A stretch of DNA of 64,000 nucleotides from Pseudomonas vancouverensis (GCF_004348895.1 NZ_RRZK01000022.1:46415-110414), one strand, 5' to 3'. Counted from the stretch's first letter, positions 8,569 to 18,173 are shown. The notes: a model not told the origin generated them from the letters alone. Program-made: numbers and translations.

Positions 8569-9924
8569 GTGAATATCAAGGTTGATGACCCCGTCCTGCA
8601 ACGCAACAAGACTTACGTGTATGAGTGGTACGTGGTGGGCCTGTTCATGGTCGCCTACATCTTTTCCTTTGTGGACCGGCAGATCCTCGCGTTGATGATC
8701 GAGCCGATCAAGGCCGACCTGCAAATCAGTGACACCCAGTTCAGCCTGTTGCACGGGCTGGCGTTTTCCCTGTTCTACGCCTTTATGGGCATGCCCATCG
8801 CCTACCTGGCCGACCGTTTTTCGCGACCGAAGATCATCGCCGTCGGCGTGGTGTTCTGGAGCCTGACTACGGCAGCCTGTGGTTTGAGCAAGAACTTCCT
8901 GCAGATGTTCCTCGCCCGGATTGGCGTGGGTGTCGGCGAGGCGGCATTGTCACCCTCGGCCTATTCGATGTTCAGCGACATGTTCCCCAAGGAAAAGCTC
9001 GGGCGTGCGGTGGGCATCTATTCGATCGGCTCGTTCGTCGGTGGTGGCCTGGCCTTCCTGGTCGGCGGCTACGTGATCGCCTTGCTCAAGGACCTGCACA
9101 CCATCGACGTGGCTTTTTTCGGCGCGATGAAAGCCTGGCAACTGGCGTTTTTCATTGTCGGCTTGCCCGGTGTGCTGGTTGGCCTGTTGATCTGGCTGAC
9201 CGTGCGCGATCCGGCGCGCAAAGGCTTGCAGGTGGATGCGCAGGGTCGGGCAAAGAAAGTCGCCCTGAGTGATGGCTTGCGTTTTCTCGCTCGGCACCGT
9301 GCGACCTTCACTTGCCATTACCTGGGCTTTTCCTTCTATGCGATGGTGCTGTTCTGCATGATGAGCTGGAGCCCGGCGCTGTACATCCGCAAGTTCGGTC
9401 TGACGCCCGTGGAGGCAGGCTACATGCTCGGCACTGTGCTGTTGCTGGCCAACACCACCGGGGTACTGTTCGGTGGCTGGCTCACCGACTACCTGGCCAA
9501 GCGCGGTCATCACGACGCCGCCATGCGTACCGGTGTCATCGGTGCTCTAGGCATGACGGTACCGGCGGTGTTGTTTCCGCAGGTCGATCAACTGTGGCTG
9601 TCAGTGACACTGCTGGTGCCGGCGATGTTCTTCGCCTCGTTCCCGATGCCGGCGTCCACCGCGGCCATGCAGATCCTTGCACCGAACCAGGTGCGGGCGC
9701 AGGTCTCGGCGGTGTTCCTGCTGATCAGCAATCTGTTGGGCCTGGGCCTGGGCACTACGCTGGTGGCGCTGTTGACCGACCGTTACTTCGGCTCGCCGGC
9801 AGCGGTGGGCTCGTCGATGTCGCTGGTGATCATCGGCGCGTCGGTGTTGACTGTGCTCCTGCTCTGGCAGGGCTGTCGTCACTTCCGCGAGAGCTATGCC
9901 CGGGTCAACCCGACGCTGGCCTGA
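8569..9924 (+). CDS. MFS transporter
   Basis: 451-residue major facilitator with about twelve helices. Motif A is seen between helices 2 and 3 as GMPIAYLADRFSRPKI, and the N-terminal region contains YIFSFVDRQILALMIEPIKADL, typical of the ACS/spinster-like MFS group with D-x-R-Q in helix 1. The chosen start is GTG at 8569, nine bases after TAAGGAG; an in-frame upstream extension to 8377 has no matching sequence features. It precedes an AraC regulator and two dehydrogenase genes on the same strand, so it may import their substrate, probably an organic acid or aromatic compound. Confidence 0.88.
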   Translation: MNIKVDDPVLQRNKTYVYEWYVVGLFMVAYIFSFVDRQILALMIEPIKADLQISDTQFSLLHGLAFSLFYAFMGMPIAYLADRFSRPKIIAVGVVFWSLTTAACGLSKNFLQMFLARIGVGVGEAALSPSAYSMFSDMFPKEKLGRAVGIYSIGSFVGGGLAFLVGGYVIALLKDLHTIDVAFFGAMKAWQLAFFIVGLPGVLVGLLIWLTVRDPARKGLQVDAQGRAKKVALSDGLRFLARHRATFTCHYLGFSFYAMVLFCMMSWSPALYIRKFGLTPVEAGYMLGTVLLLANTTGVLFGGWLTDYLAKRGHHDAAMRTGVIGALGMTVPAVLFPQVDQLWLSVTLLVPAMFFASFPMPASTAAMQILAPNQVRAQVSAVFLLISNLLGLGLGTTLVALLTDRYFGSPAAVGSSMSLVIIGASVLTVLLLWQGCRHFRESYARVNPTLA

Positions 9925-9950
9925 CACCCCAGCGTTCACCATCACTGACA

Positions 9951-9982
9951 CGGCCCCGTTCCTTTTCAGAGGAACGGGGCCG
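9951..9982 (+). terminator. Strong GC-rich hairpin after the MFS gene
   Basis: A perfect 13-bp stem (CGGCCCCGTTCCT paired with AGGAACGGGGCCG) with a 6-base loop lies between the MFS gene and the AraC gene. There is no U-tract after the stem, so it is either a weak intrinsic terminator or a stability hairpin. Confidence 0.55.
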
Positions 9983-10008
9983 ACCCGCTTCAGGTCAGGA
10001 GAACCTCG

Positions 10009-10983
10009 ATGTTGAATGACGTACACCTGCTGGAACGGCACAGCCTGCTCAGCTCGGCCGATTACCGCGAGATCAAGGACAAGGTCAGCCATTACCTGTG
10101 TCCACACAGCTTCAACGTCCTGCGTGACGAACCGATTCATACGCGACTCAACGGCGTGTTCTTCGGTGATTCGGCGCTGCTCGACCTGCATTACGGCGCA
10201 CCGGTGGAGATCACCGTGGGCGACATAGCCGACCAGTACCTGTTTCGCATCACCTTGCAAGGCCACTGCGAAGTGGCCCATGGCCGACGCAGTGCGGCGA
10301 TGCAAACGGGTAACCTCAGCGTGTCTTCGCCCTTTGCCCAGAGCCGTATCGTCACCGATGGCCAGTGCCGCAACCTGATCCTGCGGGTTGATCGCGATGC
10401 CCTGGAAACGCAACTGCAACGCCTGCTCGGGCGCAGCCTGCGACAGTCGGTGATTTTCGACGTCAGCGTCGATCACTTGGGTGCCGGCGTCGTCAGCCTC
10501 TATCACACCCTCGACTACATCTGCCGCCTGTACGGCAGCGGCGTGGAAGGGCCACGGATCGCCGACAGCCTGTCCGAATACCTGATGCAGTTACTGCTCA
10601 CCCAACTGCCGCACAACTATTCGGCGGATCTGCTGAGCGATACCCGCGCACCCTTGCCCCACCACGTGAAGAAGGCCCGTGACTACATCGAGGAACACCT
10701 CGACCAACCGATCAGCCTCACGACCCTGAGCGAACTCTGTGGCGTTTCAGTGCGCACCCTGCAAAACGGCTTCAACCAGTTCCTCCAGCAAGCGCCGGTC
10801 GAGTACATCCGCGACAGGCGCCTGGCGATGATCCATGAGTCGCTGAAGCAGGGCAGGGCCGGAGAAACCGTCACCGATATCCTGCTGCGTCACGGCATCA
10901 ACAGTTTCGGGCATTTTTCCAGCGCCTACCGGCAACGTTATGGCTGCCTGCCGTCGGACACCCTGCGCCGGCGCAAGCATTGA
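10009..10983 (+). CDS. AraC-family transcriptional regulator
   Basis: 324-residue regulator. An N-terminal cupin-like AraC_binding_2 domain (about 35-200) precedes a C-terminal AraC double helix-turn-helix (about 225-322) with the recognisable segments LSELCGVSVRTLQNGFNQFLQQAPVEYIRDRRL and GINSFGHFSSAYRQRYG. It has GTCAGGAGAACC upstream of the ATG. It lies between the MFS gene and the two-dehydrogenase operon, all on one strand, and is the obvious local regulator of both; the effector is presumably the imported or oxidised substrate. Confidence 0.9.
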   Translation: MLNDVHLLERHSLLSSADYREIKDKVSHYLCPHSFNVLRDEPIHTRLNGVFFGDSALLDLHYGAPVEITVGDIADQYLFRITLQGHCEVAHGRRSAAMQTGNLSVSSPFAQSRIVTDGQCRNLILRVDRDALETQLQRLLGRSLRQSVIFDVSVDHLGAGVVSLYHTLDYICRLYGSGVEGPRIADSLSEYLMQLLLTQLPHNYSADLLSDTRAPLPHHVKKARDYIEEHLDQPISLTTLSELCGVSVRTLQNGFNQFLQQAPVEYIRDRRLAMIHESLKQGRAGETVTDILLRHGINSFGHFSSAYRQRYGCLPSDTLRRRKH

Positions 10984-11078
10984 GACTGTTGCGTATTCCG
11001 TCATTCGCTTGCGCAATCGGATAAGCCGGTACGCGGGCTGCCCGATAGCATCAAGTCTCTTACCAAAGGAGTCTGTGC

Positions 11079-12188
11079 ATGAACATCACCGTACTGGGAG
11101 GGGGCCATGGCTGTTACGCCGCGGCGGTCGAGATGGCTGAGAAAGGGTACCAGACCCGCCTGTGGCGGCGTGACAGTGCAGCGCTCAAGCAACTGCTGGA
11201 CATCGGCAGCCTGATCATCAAGGACTATCGTGGCACCCGGCAATTGTCTGTCGGCCAGCCGGGCGACAAGTTGTCGTTGACCGATGACCTGGCCGAGGCC
11301 CTGGGCGACGCGCAACTGGTGATCATTCCTCTGCCTTCGACTTCCCATGAAGACCTGGCCAGACAGGTCGCACCGCACCTGCACGATGGCCAGGTGGTGT
11401 TCCTGCCGCCGGGCACCTTCGGCAGCTATGTGTTTGCCAAGGCCATGGCCGACGCGGGCAACACCAGCAAGGTGGCCTTCGCCGAAACCGGCACGCTGCC
11501 GTATCTGGTGCGCAAGCACGGTGCCAGTGAACTGGTGATCAGTTGTTATGCGACGCGCCTGCCGACCGGCGTGTTCCCGAGCAGCCTGTCGGAGCATGCC
11601 TTCGCCGTGTTGCGTGAAGCCTACCCGAGTATCGAGCCCATCGAGGATGCCCTGAGCGGTGCCTTGATGAACGCCGGTCCCATCATTCACCCGCCGCTGA
11701 TCATGATGAACGCCGGCCCTCTGGAACACTTCGAGGCCTGGGACATTCACAACGAAGGCACCCAGCCGTCGATCCGCCGTGTGACCAATCAACTGGACGC
11801 CGAGCGCATGGCCGTGCGTGAAGCCCTGGCCTACGGCGCGCCGCATTTTCCGTTGGCCGATCACTACAACCGCAGCGAAGGCGATGAGTGGATGTACGGC
11901 CGCGGTGCCCACGGCAAGCTGACCGACAGCGGCGACTGGCGTGAAGACATCGACCTGAAGACCCATCGCTACATGCTCGAAGACACTCGCCTGGGCCTGT
12001 CCTTCCTGGTTTCCGTCGGGCGTTGGGCCGGTGTGCCGACGCCTGTGGCGCAGGGTTTGTTGAGCATTGCCTCGGCGGTGGCTGAACGTGATCTCTACGC
12101 CGAAGGCCGCACCCTGGAAAACCTCGGCCTGGCCGGGCTGAGCCGGGCGCAGATGAGCGAACTGCTGACCCAGGGCCTGAAGTCATGA
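11079..12188 (+). CDS. NAD/NADP octopine/nopaline dehydrogenase family protein
   Basis: 369-residue protein. The N-terminal Rossmann motif is VLGGGHGCYAAAVEMAEKG (residues 4-22); the C-terminal helical domain has the family pattern NAGPIIHPPLIMMNAG with the catalytic-type His in IIHPP. Opine dehydrogenases reductively condense an amino acid with a keto acid, or run the reverse oxidation. The bacterial homologues are diverse and many lack known substrates. The stop overlaps the next dehydrogenase by ATGA, so the two are translationally coupled and probably act on consecutive steps. Confidence 0.82.
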   Translation: MNITVLGGGHGCYAAAVEMAEKGYQTRLWRRDSAALKQLLDIGSLIIKDYRGTRQLSVGQPGDKLSLTDDLAEALGDAQLVIIPLPSTSHEDLARQVAPHLHDGQVVFLPPGTFGSYVFAKAMADAGNTSKVAFAETGTLPYLVRKHGASELVISCYATRLPTGVFPSSLSEHAFAVLREAYPSIEPIEDALSGALMNAGPIIHPPLIMMNAGPLEHFEAWDIHNEGTQPSIRRVTNQLDAERMAVREALAYGAPHFPLADHYNRSEGDEWMYGRGAHGKLTDSGDWREDIDLKTHRYMLEDTRLGLSFLVSVGRWAGVPTPVAQGLLSIASAVAERDLYAEGRTLENLGLAGLSRAQMSELLTQGLKS

Positions 12189-13183
12189 GCGCCGCGCTGC
12201 CACACGTCTGTGTTGTAGGAGCCGGACGGATGGGCGAGGGCATTGCCCTGGCGTTTATCCATGCCGGTTTGCCGGTCACGCTGATCGACATCAAGGCGCG
12301 AGCCGAAGACCAGCGCCACGGGTATTTCGAGCGGGTGCGGGCCAACGTCAGTGCTGAGCTGCAAATGCTGGTCCGCCTCGGCATGCTGGAGCCGGCCCAG
12401 GCCGACACCGCGCTGGCCCGCTTGGTTTTGCAAGCGAAGTCCGCAGCGGCGGCCACCTTGAGCCGCTGCGACCTGGTGTTCGAAGCCGTGCCGGAAGTCA
12501 TCGCCGTCAAGCAGGAGACCTTCGCCTGGGTCAGCGCGCATGTGCCGGCATCGACCATCATCGCCTCGACCACCTCGACCTTTCTGGTCACCGAGTTGAG
12601 CGAGATGGTCAGCGAGCCTCAGCGCTTCGTTAACGCGCACTGGCTCAACCCTGCGCACCTGATGCCGCTGGTGGAAGTCAGCCGCAGCGCCGCGACCTGC
12701 CCACAGGTGGTCGAGCGCCTGCTGCAACTGCTCAAGCAGATCGGCAAGGTGCCGGTGGTCTGCAACCCGGTTGCCGGCTACATCGTCCCGCGCATCCAGG
12801 CGCTGGCGATGAACGAAGCCGCGCGAATGGTGGAAGAGGGCGTGGCCAGCGCCGAAGACATCGACACCGCGGTTCGCGTCGGTTTCGGTTTGCGTTTTTC
12901 GGTGTTGGGCCTGCTGGAATTCATCGACTGGGGCGGCGGCGACATTCTCTACTACGCCTCGCGCTATTTGAGTGGCGCACTGGATCCCCGTTTCGAATCA
13001 CCGCAGGTCATTGCCGACAACATGCACGGCGGTCGTAATGGTTTGCGCGATGGCCAGGGTTTCTATGATTACCGTGAACGGGACGTCGAGGCTTACAAGC
13101 AGCAGCGTCTGGGCGAGTTCGTGCGCAAGCTTCAGTTGTCCGGGCTGACCCCGGCGTTCGAGGGGGCGTTGCGCGAGAGTTGA
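12185..13183 (+). CDS. 3-hydroxyacyl-CoA dehydrogenase family protein
   Basis: 332-residue NAD-dependent dehydrogenase. The N-terminal 3HCDH_N domain has VVGAGRMGEGIALAFIHAG (about 10-28) and the substrate-side sequence FVNAHWLNPAHLMPLVEV; the C-terminal 3HCDH domain follows (about 195-290; VAGYIVPRIQALAMNEAARMVEEGVASAEDID). The catalytic His is in NAHWLNP, where classical enzymes have GxHFxNP: Trp replaces Phe. That, with the partnership with an opine-type dehydrogenase, suggests a non-CoA hydroxy acid substrate, which is inference. Confidence 0.82.
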   Translation: MSAALPHVCVVGAGRMGEGIALAFIHAGLPVTLIDIKARAEDQRHGYFERVRANVSAELQMLVRLGMLEPAQADTALARLVLQAKSAAAATLSRCDLVFEAVPEVIAVKQETFAWVSAHVPASTIIASTTSTFLVTELSEMVSEPQRFVNAHWLNPAHLMPLVEVSRSAATCPQVVERLLQLLKQIGKVPVVCNPVAGYIVPRIQALAMNEAARMVEEGVASAEDIDTAVRVGFGLRFSVLGLLEFIDWGGGDILYYASRYLSGALDPRFESPQVIADNMHGGRNGLRDGQGFYDYRERDVEAYKQQRLGEFVRKLQLSGLTPAFEGALRES

Positions 13184-13324
13184 TCTTCAGGGCTGGTCGG
13201 GGACCTGGTGCAAGAGGGCGCTGTGATGATGTTGAGTCTGCGGGTTCAGGTCTAAGCTGAACCCGGCAAGCTCGTCGGCCAGCAACCCGTTGCTGGTTTC
13301 CTCCGTCCGTCCCGGGAGCACCCC

Positions 13325-13888
13325 ATGTCACCCACGGCCCAGCGTCTGTTGGCGTTGTTGATGCTCAGCCTGACATTGGCTGCACGCGCCCAGCCGATTG
13401 AATGTCCGGCCGGTGAACGCCCCGTGTGCCTGGACAGTTGCATCTGCGTCCCCGGCCTTGACGGCCTCTACCAGATCGCCGCGCCCGCCATGGCGTTATG
13501 GCTGACCCAAGCCCGTGCAGAAGCCAGCAGTGCAGATGTTCAACCGATACCCTCGAACATCCGCGAACAGTTGCTGCGCTGGTATCCCCCTGAATTGCTC
13601 GACAGCGCACGCTACAAAGTCGGCGACATCAGCCAGCTCAACGCCGCCACGGCCATGCTGCAAAACCCCGATGTCGGCGCCGTGACGCTGATCGACCTGA
13701 TCATCTTTCGCGATGCGCAAGGTGCCGAACAGGACGTCGCGCTGTGGGCCCATGAACTCAAGCACGTGCAGCAGTTTCAGGAATGGGGCGTAGCAGGTTT
13801 TGCGCAACGCTATACCGAGGATTTCAATACGGTGGAGGCACCGGCTTATGCGATACAGATCGAGGTGAGAAAGGCGTTGGGGCATTAA
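13325..13888 (+). CDS. Secreted DUF4157-like putative metalloprotease
   Basis: 187-residue protein with a signal peptide (about 1-22, ending near AARAQP). The C-terminal half has ALWAHELKHVQQFQEWGVAGFAQRY, an HExxH zinc motif (HELKH, about residues 142-146) followed by EAPAYAIQ, in which the Glu can act as third ligand. This is the pattern of DUF4157/eCIS-core domains. The N-terminal part has four Cys (CPAGERPVCLDSCIC) that may form disulfides in the periplasm. A REDUCED-complexity link to the next gene is not evident: a gap of 126 bases separates them and composition changes sharply. Confidence 0.72.
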   Translation: MSPTAQRLLALLMLSLTLAARAQPIECPAGERPVCLDSCICVPGLDGLYQIAAPAMALWLTQARAEASSADVQPIPSNIREQLLRWYPPELLDSARYKVGDISQLNAATAMLQNPDVGAVTLIDLIIFRDAQGAEQDVALWAHELKHVQQFQEWGVAGFAQRYTEDFNTVEAPAYAIQIEVRKALGH

Positions 13889-14014
13889 TCCCTGTCAATG
13901 ATTGCGCTGGGGTGCAGGCAGGCAAGAATTCGGCAAGCGCATGCCTTGAAGAGAAGTCGACCCGCAGACCTGTCGACTATTCTTGCTCGATTATCCGTTC
14001 GAGGCTGATTTTGG

Positions 14015-17000
14015 ATGGACATGAAATCGCTTGTGCAACCGCTCATCGCGCTGCTGATGCTATGGTCCGGGACCGCCGGAGCAATGGCTTGTGCTGTGCC
14101 CATTTCGCTGCCCGGCGGGCGGGTGGGTTCAAGCGTCTATGAAGCTAAGGTTTTAAACGATGGAAAGGCCCTGGTGTCGACCACGGACGGGCTCTATTTG
14201 TTTGATAGCAAAAGCCAAAACATGAAGTTATTGGCAGATGGAAAGTTTGGCAACGTCCGGGAGTTCTATCCTGCGAGCAAGGGTGGGGTTTTTATAGCGT
14301 TAAAAAACGAAGCGTGGTTGTTTGATGAGTCGGAGGAAAAGCTCGTCAAACTTTCCGGATTACCCGCGGCGAGATTGTCAGACGTGTATTCACGCTCGGA
14401 TGGTGGATGGTTTATTACAGCAGATGAGGGGCTGTTTTCGCTGTCCGGGAATTCTGCATTGATAAAGCCAGTAAAGGGCGTGAAATTTCCAAAAGTTCGT
14501 GAGATCGAGATTTTTGATACGGCTGAGCATGGGTGGTTGATAAATACTTCAAAAGGTTTGTTCCGCGTTAACCCTGTTGATTTAACAATAAGGCTGGTGT
14601 CTGACGCTCTGCCGGAAACGAAGTTGTCGTTGCAAGCACGAAAAACCGGAGGGTGGTTAGTTGCCACAGGTGTCGGCATTTTTTCAATTGACCCGAGTGG
14701 CAGCGAAGTCAGACAACTAGATGGCATGCCTGCAGGAGAAATTTTTCATATATCGCGACGCCCCGGCGCCGCAGATTTGATTTTCAGCGAAAGTGGCGTT
14801 TATTCGCTCGATCCATCCAGCGAAATTATCACCAAGGTCTCAGCACCTGAAATGGGTGGTATAGCGGCCGCAGAAGAGGTGTCCGATGGGGTTTTAGCTG
14901 CTGGAGAAAAGGCGCTTTTTCATGTGTCGGCCCGAACGGATCAACCACCTGCTATCAATAAAGTCATTGATGAAGCTGTTGTTGAGTTTTACGTAGCCGG
15001 CGATGAGGTGTTTGCCCTTACGCCTGGCGCTGTGTTCAAGGTGAACACTCAACAAAAGACTGCGAATAAAGTTTTTGGTGACGATCCCGAAACGTTGAAT
15101 TCTTATTATTTTTTCAAATTGCCTGATGGAAGCTGGGCGATGGGAAGAAACGATAAATTTTTTGTCTTTGACAATAAAACGCAAAGTTTTCAGCGTGTAA
15201 ATGGATCAGCTCCCGAGTATGTGCTGGACGCAGTCAAGGGGCGGGACGGAGGTTGGGTTATAAAAGGGGGTGATGGACTTTACAAGTTGAATGCATCTGC
15301 AACTCAAGTGGCAAAGGTCAATTTTGAAGTGGGCGAAGAAGTCGACGATATCTTTCCATTGCCCGGTGGCCGCTGGGTGATGACGATTAAAGGCGTCGAT
15401 GGGTTGTATGTGTCGAATTCTGAGTTTACCGAGATTGTAAAGTTGTCGACACCGGCATTCGGTACTGCTTATACACTTTTTCCACGCGATGATCATGGTT
15501 GGTTTATCAATACCCAAGATGGATTGTTTGCTGCTGATCCCGAGTTTGAGCATATCAATCCCGTGAAGGGTTCTGTAGCGGAACTCGTCGACACGATCAA
15601 CAGCCGGAAAGGTGGTGGCTGGGCTTACTCGACCTCGAGTGGAGTTTTCTATATCGATCCAACTGCATCGAAACAGGAAACTGTACCAGGATTGGTTGAT
15701 AGTGAATTTTCTTTGAACGCTCAAAGCTTCCCTGACAAAACGACATTAATGTATCGAGATAACGCGCTTTATCTGGGAATTCCTGACTTTGCAGAAGCCA
15801 AGGTAAGTATGGCAAGCCAGGCAAGTCTGATGGGCGGATCAGAAAAACCCGAGATAATAACGGATTGGGTCGTCACCCATCCGTGCGCATCAGTCGCAGA
15901 AGCGCTGCGACTCGAACTGGTAGCCCGTTATCTCGCCGACGATTCCGCGAAAGACGTACGTACCCGTGCACTACTTTCCAAGGTCTCATCGGGTGAAATA
16001 GGGTTTTCGGCCAGGTTCGATGGGCTGAAGCAGGGTGATTGGTCTATTCAACTGGTTTCAACTGCGGGTGATTCGGATGAGTTGATTGGTGTTCCGGTTG
16101 TTGTGAGTGTCAATTATTCCTATCTCGATCTTGCCCGCAAGTTTTGGCCTCAGATCGCTGGAGTCAGTGCTGCGTTATATCTGGCTGTGTTTCTGATGCT
16201 GCTGGTATTCGCACGATGGTCCTCAACCGCCGCACGCGTTATTTCTGATCCGGTCTGGTCTAAAGTTGGTGCCTGGCCTTATTTCGCACTTCGACATTCG
16301 CGTCTTATGCAAGTGTGGATTCTGGAATCCTGGTTCAAGGAGAGAAGGGCAACAATTCAGCAGAAAGTAGCCTTCCTTGATCCACCTATCAGTTGTGGTG
16401 AAGTCACTGGCCCTGCAATGAAGTTACTTGAACGACTCAAGGCCATGCCGCGTATCTGGATGGTGGGTAATGCAGGGATGGGCAAGAGCTCTGTATTTTC
16501 GGCGTGGGAGCGAGACTTTTTCCTGGAGGGTTCACCAAGCCTGTCACAGGCCGTAAGACGTTTCGGTTTCGGTTTCGTACTCGTAACCTTACCGGCGCGG
16601 CAGTATTCGGCCGTTTCGGCGCCGGTCGGGCACAGGCCGGAATCCTGGGTGGTTGAAATCATTCGGCGCAGGCTGGAACAGTTCGGTTTTCCCTTGTCTC
16701 AGGAACTGACGGAGTCGCTGCTCAGGAGAGGGACGCTAGCACTGGCAATAGATGGTGCAAATGAGGTTGATCAAGACAAGGCGCTCGCCGCATTTGCACA
16801 TCAGTATCCGCGTGTACGGTTGCTGGTGACTTCTCAAGCGCTGCCCGAGAACGAATCGGAATGGGAGATCTGGCGATTACCCGCATCCATTACTCATATG
16901 CGTGAGGGATTGCTTGAGCTTTGGTTGGGTGAAGACAGGGCACGCACCCTGTCAAAAAAAATCGATGACAGTGGTTTGGCGGATGCGATCAACTCGGGAT

Positions 17001-17587
17001 ACGACCTGCGATTGCTGGTAGATGTATCAGGCTCGGAGGTAGATCGGGCAGTGTTGCCCAAGGATCGTGTAGGTTTGTACCGGGCAATGCTGACAAGGGT
17101 CACCAGCGCCGATGGTCGACCTCTACAGTTGGAGAACCTTAAACAGTTGGCGTGGCAACTGCTTTGCTCCCGCCGTCGGCACATTGATGCAAGTGGCATT
17201 GATTCGTTAGGCAGCGAGGATTTCAAATCCCTGTCCAGGGACGGGGTAAAAATAATACGTAAAGTGGGCAGCAGTTATGAGTTCCGGCATGACCAGATGC
17301 GAGCATTCCTCGCTGCACTTTGGTTAGCCGATGAGATGCCTTCGATGGTTTCACTAAAAAATGCTGTCCTCGAGGGCAAAGCATTCGATTTAAACCGCGA
17401 AGATCAGGGTGCACTTTGGGCGTTTTTGATTCTATTGCTCGAACAGAGACAGCGAGATGAACTTTGGTTGTTCGCGAATCTGGAACCTGATTCCCGGGGA
17501 GTGCTTCTCAAGGCGTTAAATGAAGAGGCGAAGCGGGAAGGGCACACGATGGTCTTGAGTTTTACTGGCCCACTCGCGACCCGTTAA
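14015..17587 (+). CDS. Membrane-spanning propeller-sensor NACHT/STAND-type NTPase
   Basis: 1190 residues in one frame. Residues 1-25 are a signal sequence. About 35-600 hold fourteen repeats of roughly 40 residues with the core G-G-W-x(3)-T-x(2)-G-L-F-x(2)-D, enough for two seven-bladed propellers, as in the periplasmic Reg_prop sensors of hybrid two-component systems. About 620-705 look like an Ig/Y_Y_Y-type domain, and about 712-733 form a membrane helix. The cytosolic part has a P-loop GNAGMGKS (about 817-824), Walker B LALAIDGANEVD (about 909-920), and the NACHT-typical FRHDQMRAFLAALWL near 1090. No histidine kinase or known effector domain is seen. The gene is much richer in A+T than its neighbours, pointing to transfer. 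Function is inferred as signal-triggered NTPase. Confidence 0.8.
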   Translation: MDMKSLVQPLIALLMLWSGTAGAMACAVPISLPGGRVGSSVYEAKVLNDGKALVSTTDGLYLFDSKSQNMKLLADGKFGNVREFYPASKGGVFIALKNEAWLFDESEEKLVKLSGLPAARLSDVYSRSDGGWFITADEGLFSLSGNSALIKPVKGVKFPKVREIEIFDTAEHGWLINTSKGLFRVNPVDLTIRLVSDALPETKLSLQARKTGGWLVATGVGIFSIDPSGSEVRQLDGMPAGEIFHISRRPGAADLIFSESGVYSLDPSSEIITKVSAPEMGGIAAAEEVSDGVLAAGEKALFHVSARTDQPPAINKVIDEAVVEFYVAGDEVFALTPGAVFKVNTQQKTANKVFGDDPETLNSYYFFKLPDGSWAMGRNDKFFVFDNKTQSFQRVNGSAPEYVLDAVKGRDGGWVIKGGDGLYKLNASATQVAKVNFEVGEEVDDIFPLPGGRWVMTIKGVDGLYVSNSEFTEIVKLSTPAFGTAYTLFPRDDHGWFINTQDGLFAADPEFEHINPVKGSVAELVDTINSRKGGGWAYSTSSGVFYIDPTASKQETVPGLVDSEFSLNAQSFPDKTTLMYRDNALYLGIPDFAEAKVSMASQASLMGGSEKPEIITDWVVTHPCASVAEALRLELVARYLADDSAKDVRTRALLSKVSSGEIGFSARFDGLKQGDWSIQLVSTAGDSDELIGVPVVVSVNYSYLDLARKFWPQIAGVSAALYLAVFLMLLVFARWSSTAARVISDPVWSKVGAWPYFALRHSRLMQVWILESWFKERRATIQQKVAFLDPPISCGEVTGPAMKLLERLKAMPRIWMVGNAGMGKSSVFSAWERDFFLEGSPSLSQAVRRFGFGFVLVTLPARQYSAVSAPVGHRPESWVVEIIRRRLEQFGFPLSQELTESLLRRGTLALAIDGANEVDQDKALAAFAHQYPRVRLLVTSQALPENESEWEIWRLPASITHMREGLLELWLGEDRARTLSKKIDDSGLADAINSGYDLRLLVDVSGSEVDRAVLPKDRVGLYRAMLTRVTSADGRPLQLENLKQLAWQLLCSRRRHIDASGIDSLGSEDFKSLSRDGVKIIRKVGSSYEFRHDQMRAFLAALWLADEMPSMVSLKNAVLEGKAFDLNREDQGALWAFLILLLEQRQRDELWLFANLEPDSRGVLLKALNEEAKREGHTMVLSFTGPLATR

Positions 17588-17622
17588 TACACGGCACAAA
17601 ACAGGTCTGCCACGGTGATGAC

Positions 17623-18081
17623 ATGAAGATTGGCGTGATTTCCGATACCCATGGCTTGCTCCGTCCCGAGGCACTTGTTGCCTTGCAAGGCTGTCAGCAG
17701 ATCATCCATGCCGGCGATATTGGCAGCGCGGAGATCCTTGAGCAGTTGGCCGCTATCGCGCCATTGCGGGTGGTGCGTGGCAATAACGACATGGATTCAA
17801 CTTGGGCCGGGCACCTCCCTGATGTTTTGCAGTTCGACGTCAACGGTTGGCGGACACTGCTGGTGCATGACATTGCCGATGTCCCGGGCGACCTTGATGC
17901 CGGGATCAGACTGATCATCACCGGGCATTCCCACAAGCCACTCTTGGAATGGCGTGAAGAGAAGCTTTTCGTCAATCCCGGCAGCGCCGGGCGGCGGCGT
18001 TTCAGACTACCGGTCACCCTGGCCCTGCTTGAAGTGTCGGCAACTCTGATCAAGCCCCGGTTGATTGATCTGCTGGAGTGA
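17623..18081 (+). CDS. YfcE/MJ0936-family metallophosphoesterase
   Basis: 152-residue calcineurin-like phosphodiesterase of the small YfcE/MJ0936 family. Metal-binding motifs are in order: GVISDTHG (D-x-H, residues 4-11), HAGDIGS (GD), RGNND (GN-D), and TGHSHKP (GHSH) followed by VNPGSAGRRR. All metal ligands are present. Members hydrolyse phosphodiesters such as bis-pNPP; the physiological substrate is unknown. It lies 36 bases after the NTPase gene but has normal pseudomonad composition, so it is likely a core gene next to the insertion, not a partner. Confidence 0.88.
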   Translation: MKIGVISDTHGLLRPEALVALQGCQQIIHAGDIGSAEILEQLAAIAPLRVVRGNNDMDSTWAGHLPDVLQFDVNGWRTLLVHDIADVPGDLDAGIRLIITGHSHKPLLEWREEKLFVNPGSAGRRRFRLPVTLALLEVSATLIKPRLIDLLE

Positions 18082-18173
18082 TGGCCCTATCAATACCCGC
18101 CGTAATGGATCTTTCCTTTGCTCGTCACCGCTTTAGACTCGGATCACGCCCATCACCACTATGGAACGGCCCC

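Noticed and set aside
17623..18081. YfcE-like phosphodiesterase as the effector of the NACHT-type NTPase
   Set aside because: It lies close by, but its composition is ordinary for the genome and it is a typical housekeeping family. A functional link cannot be supported.
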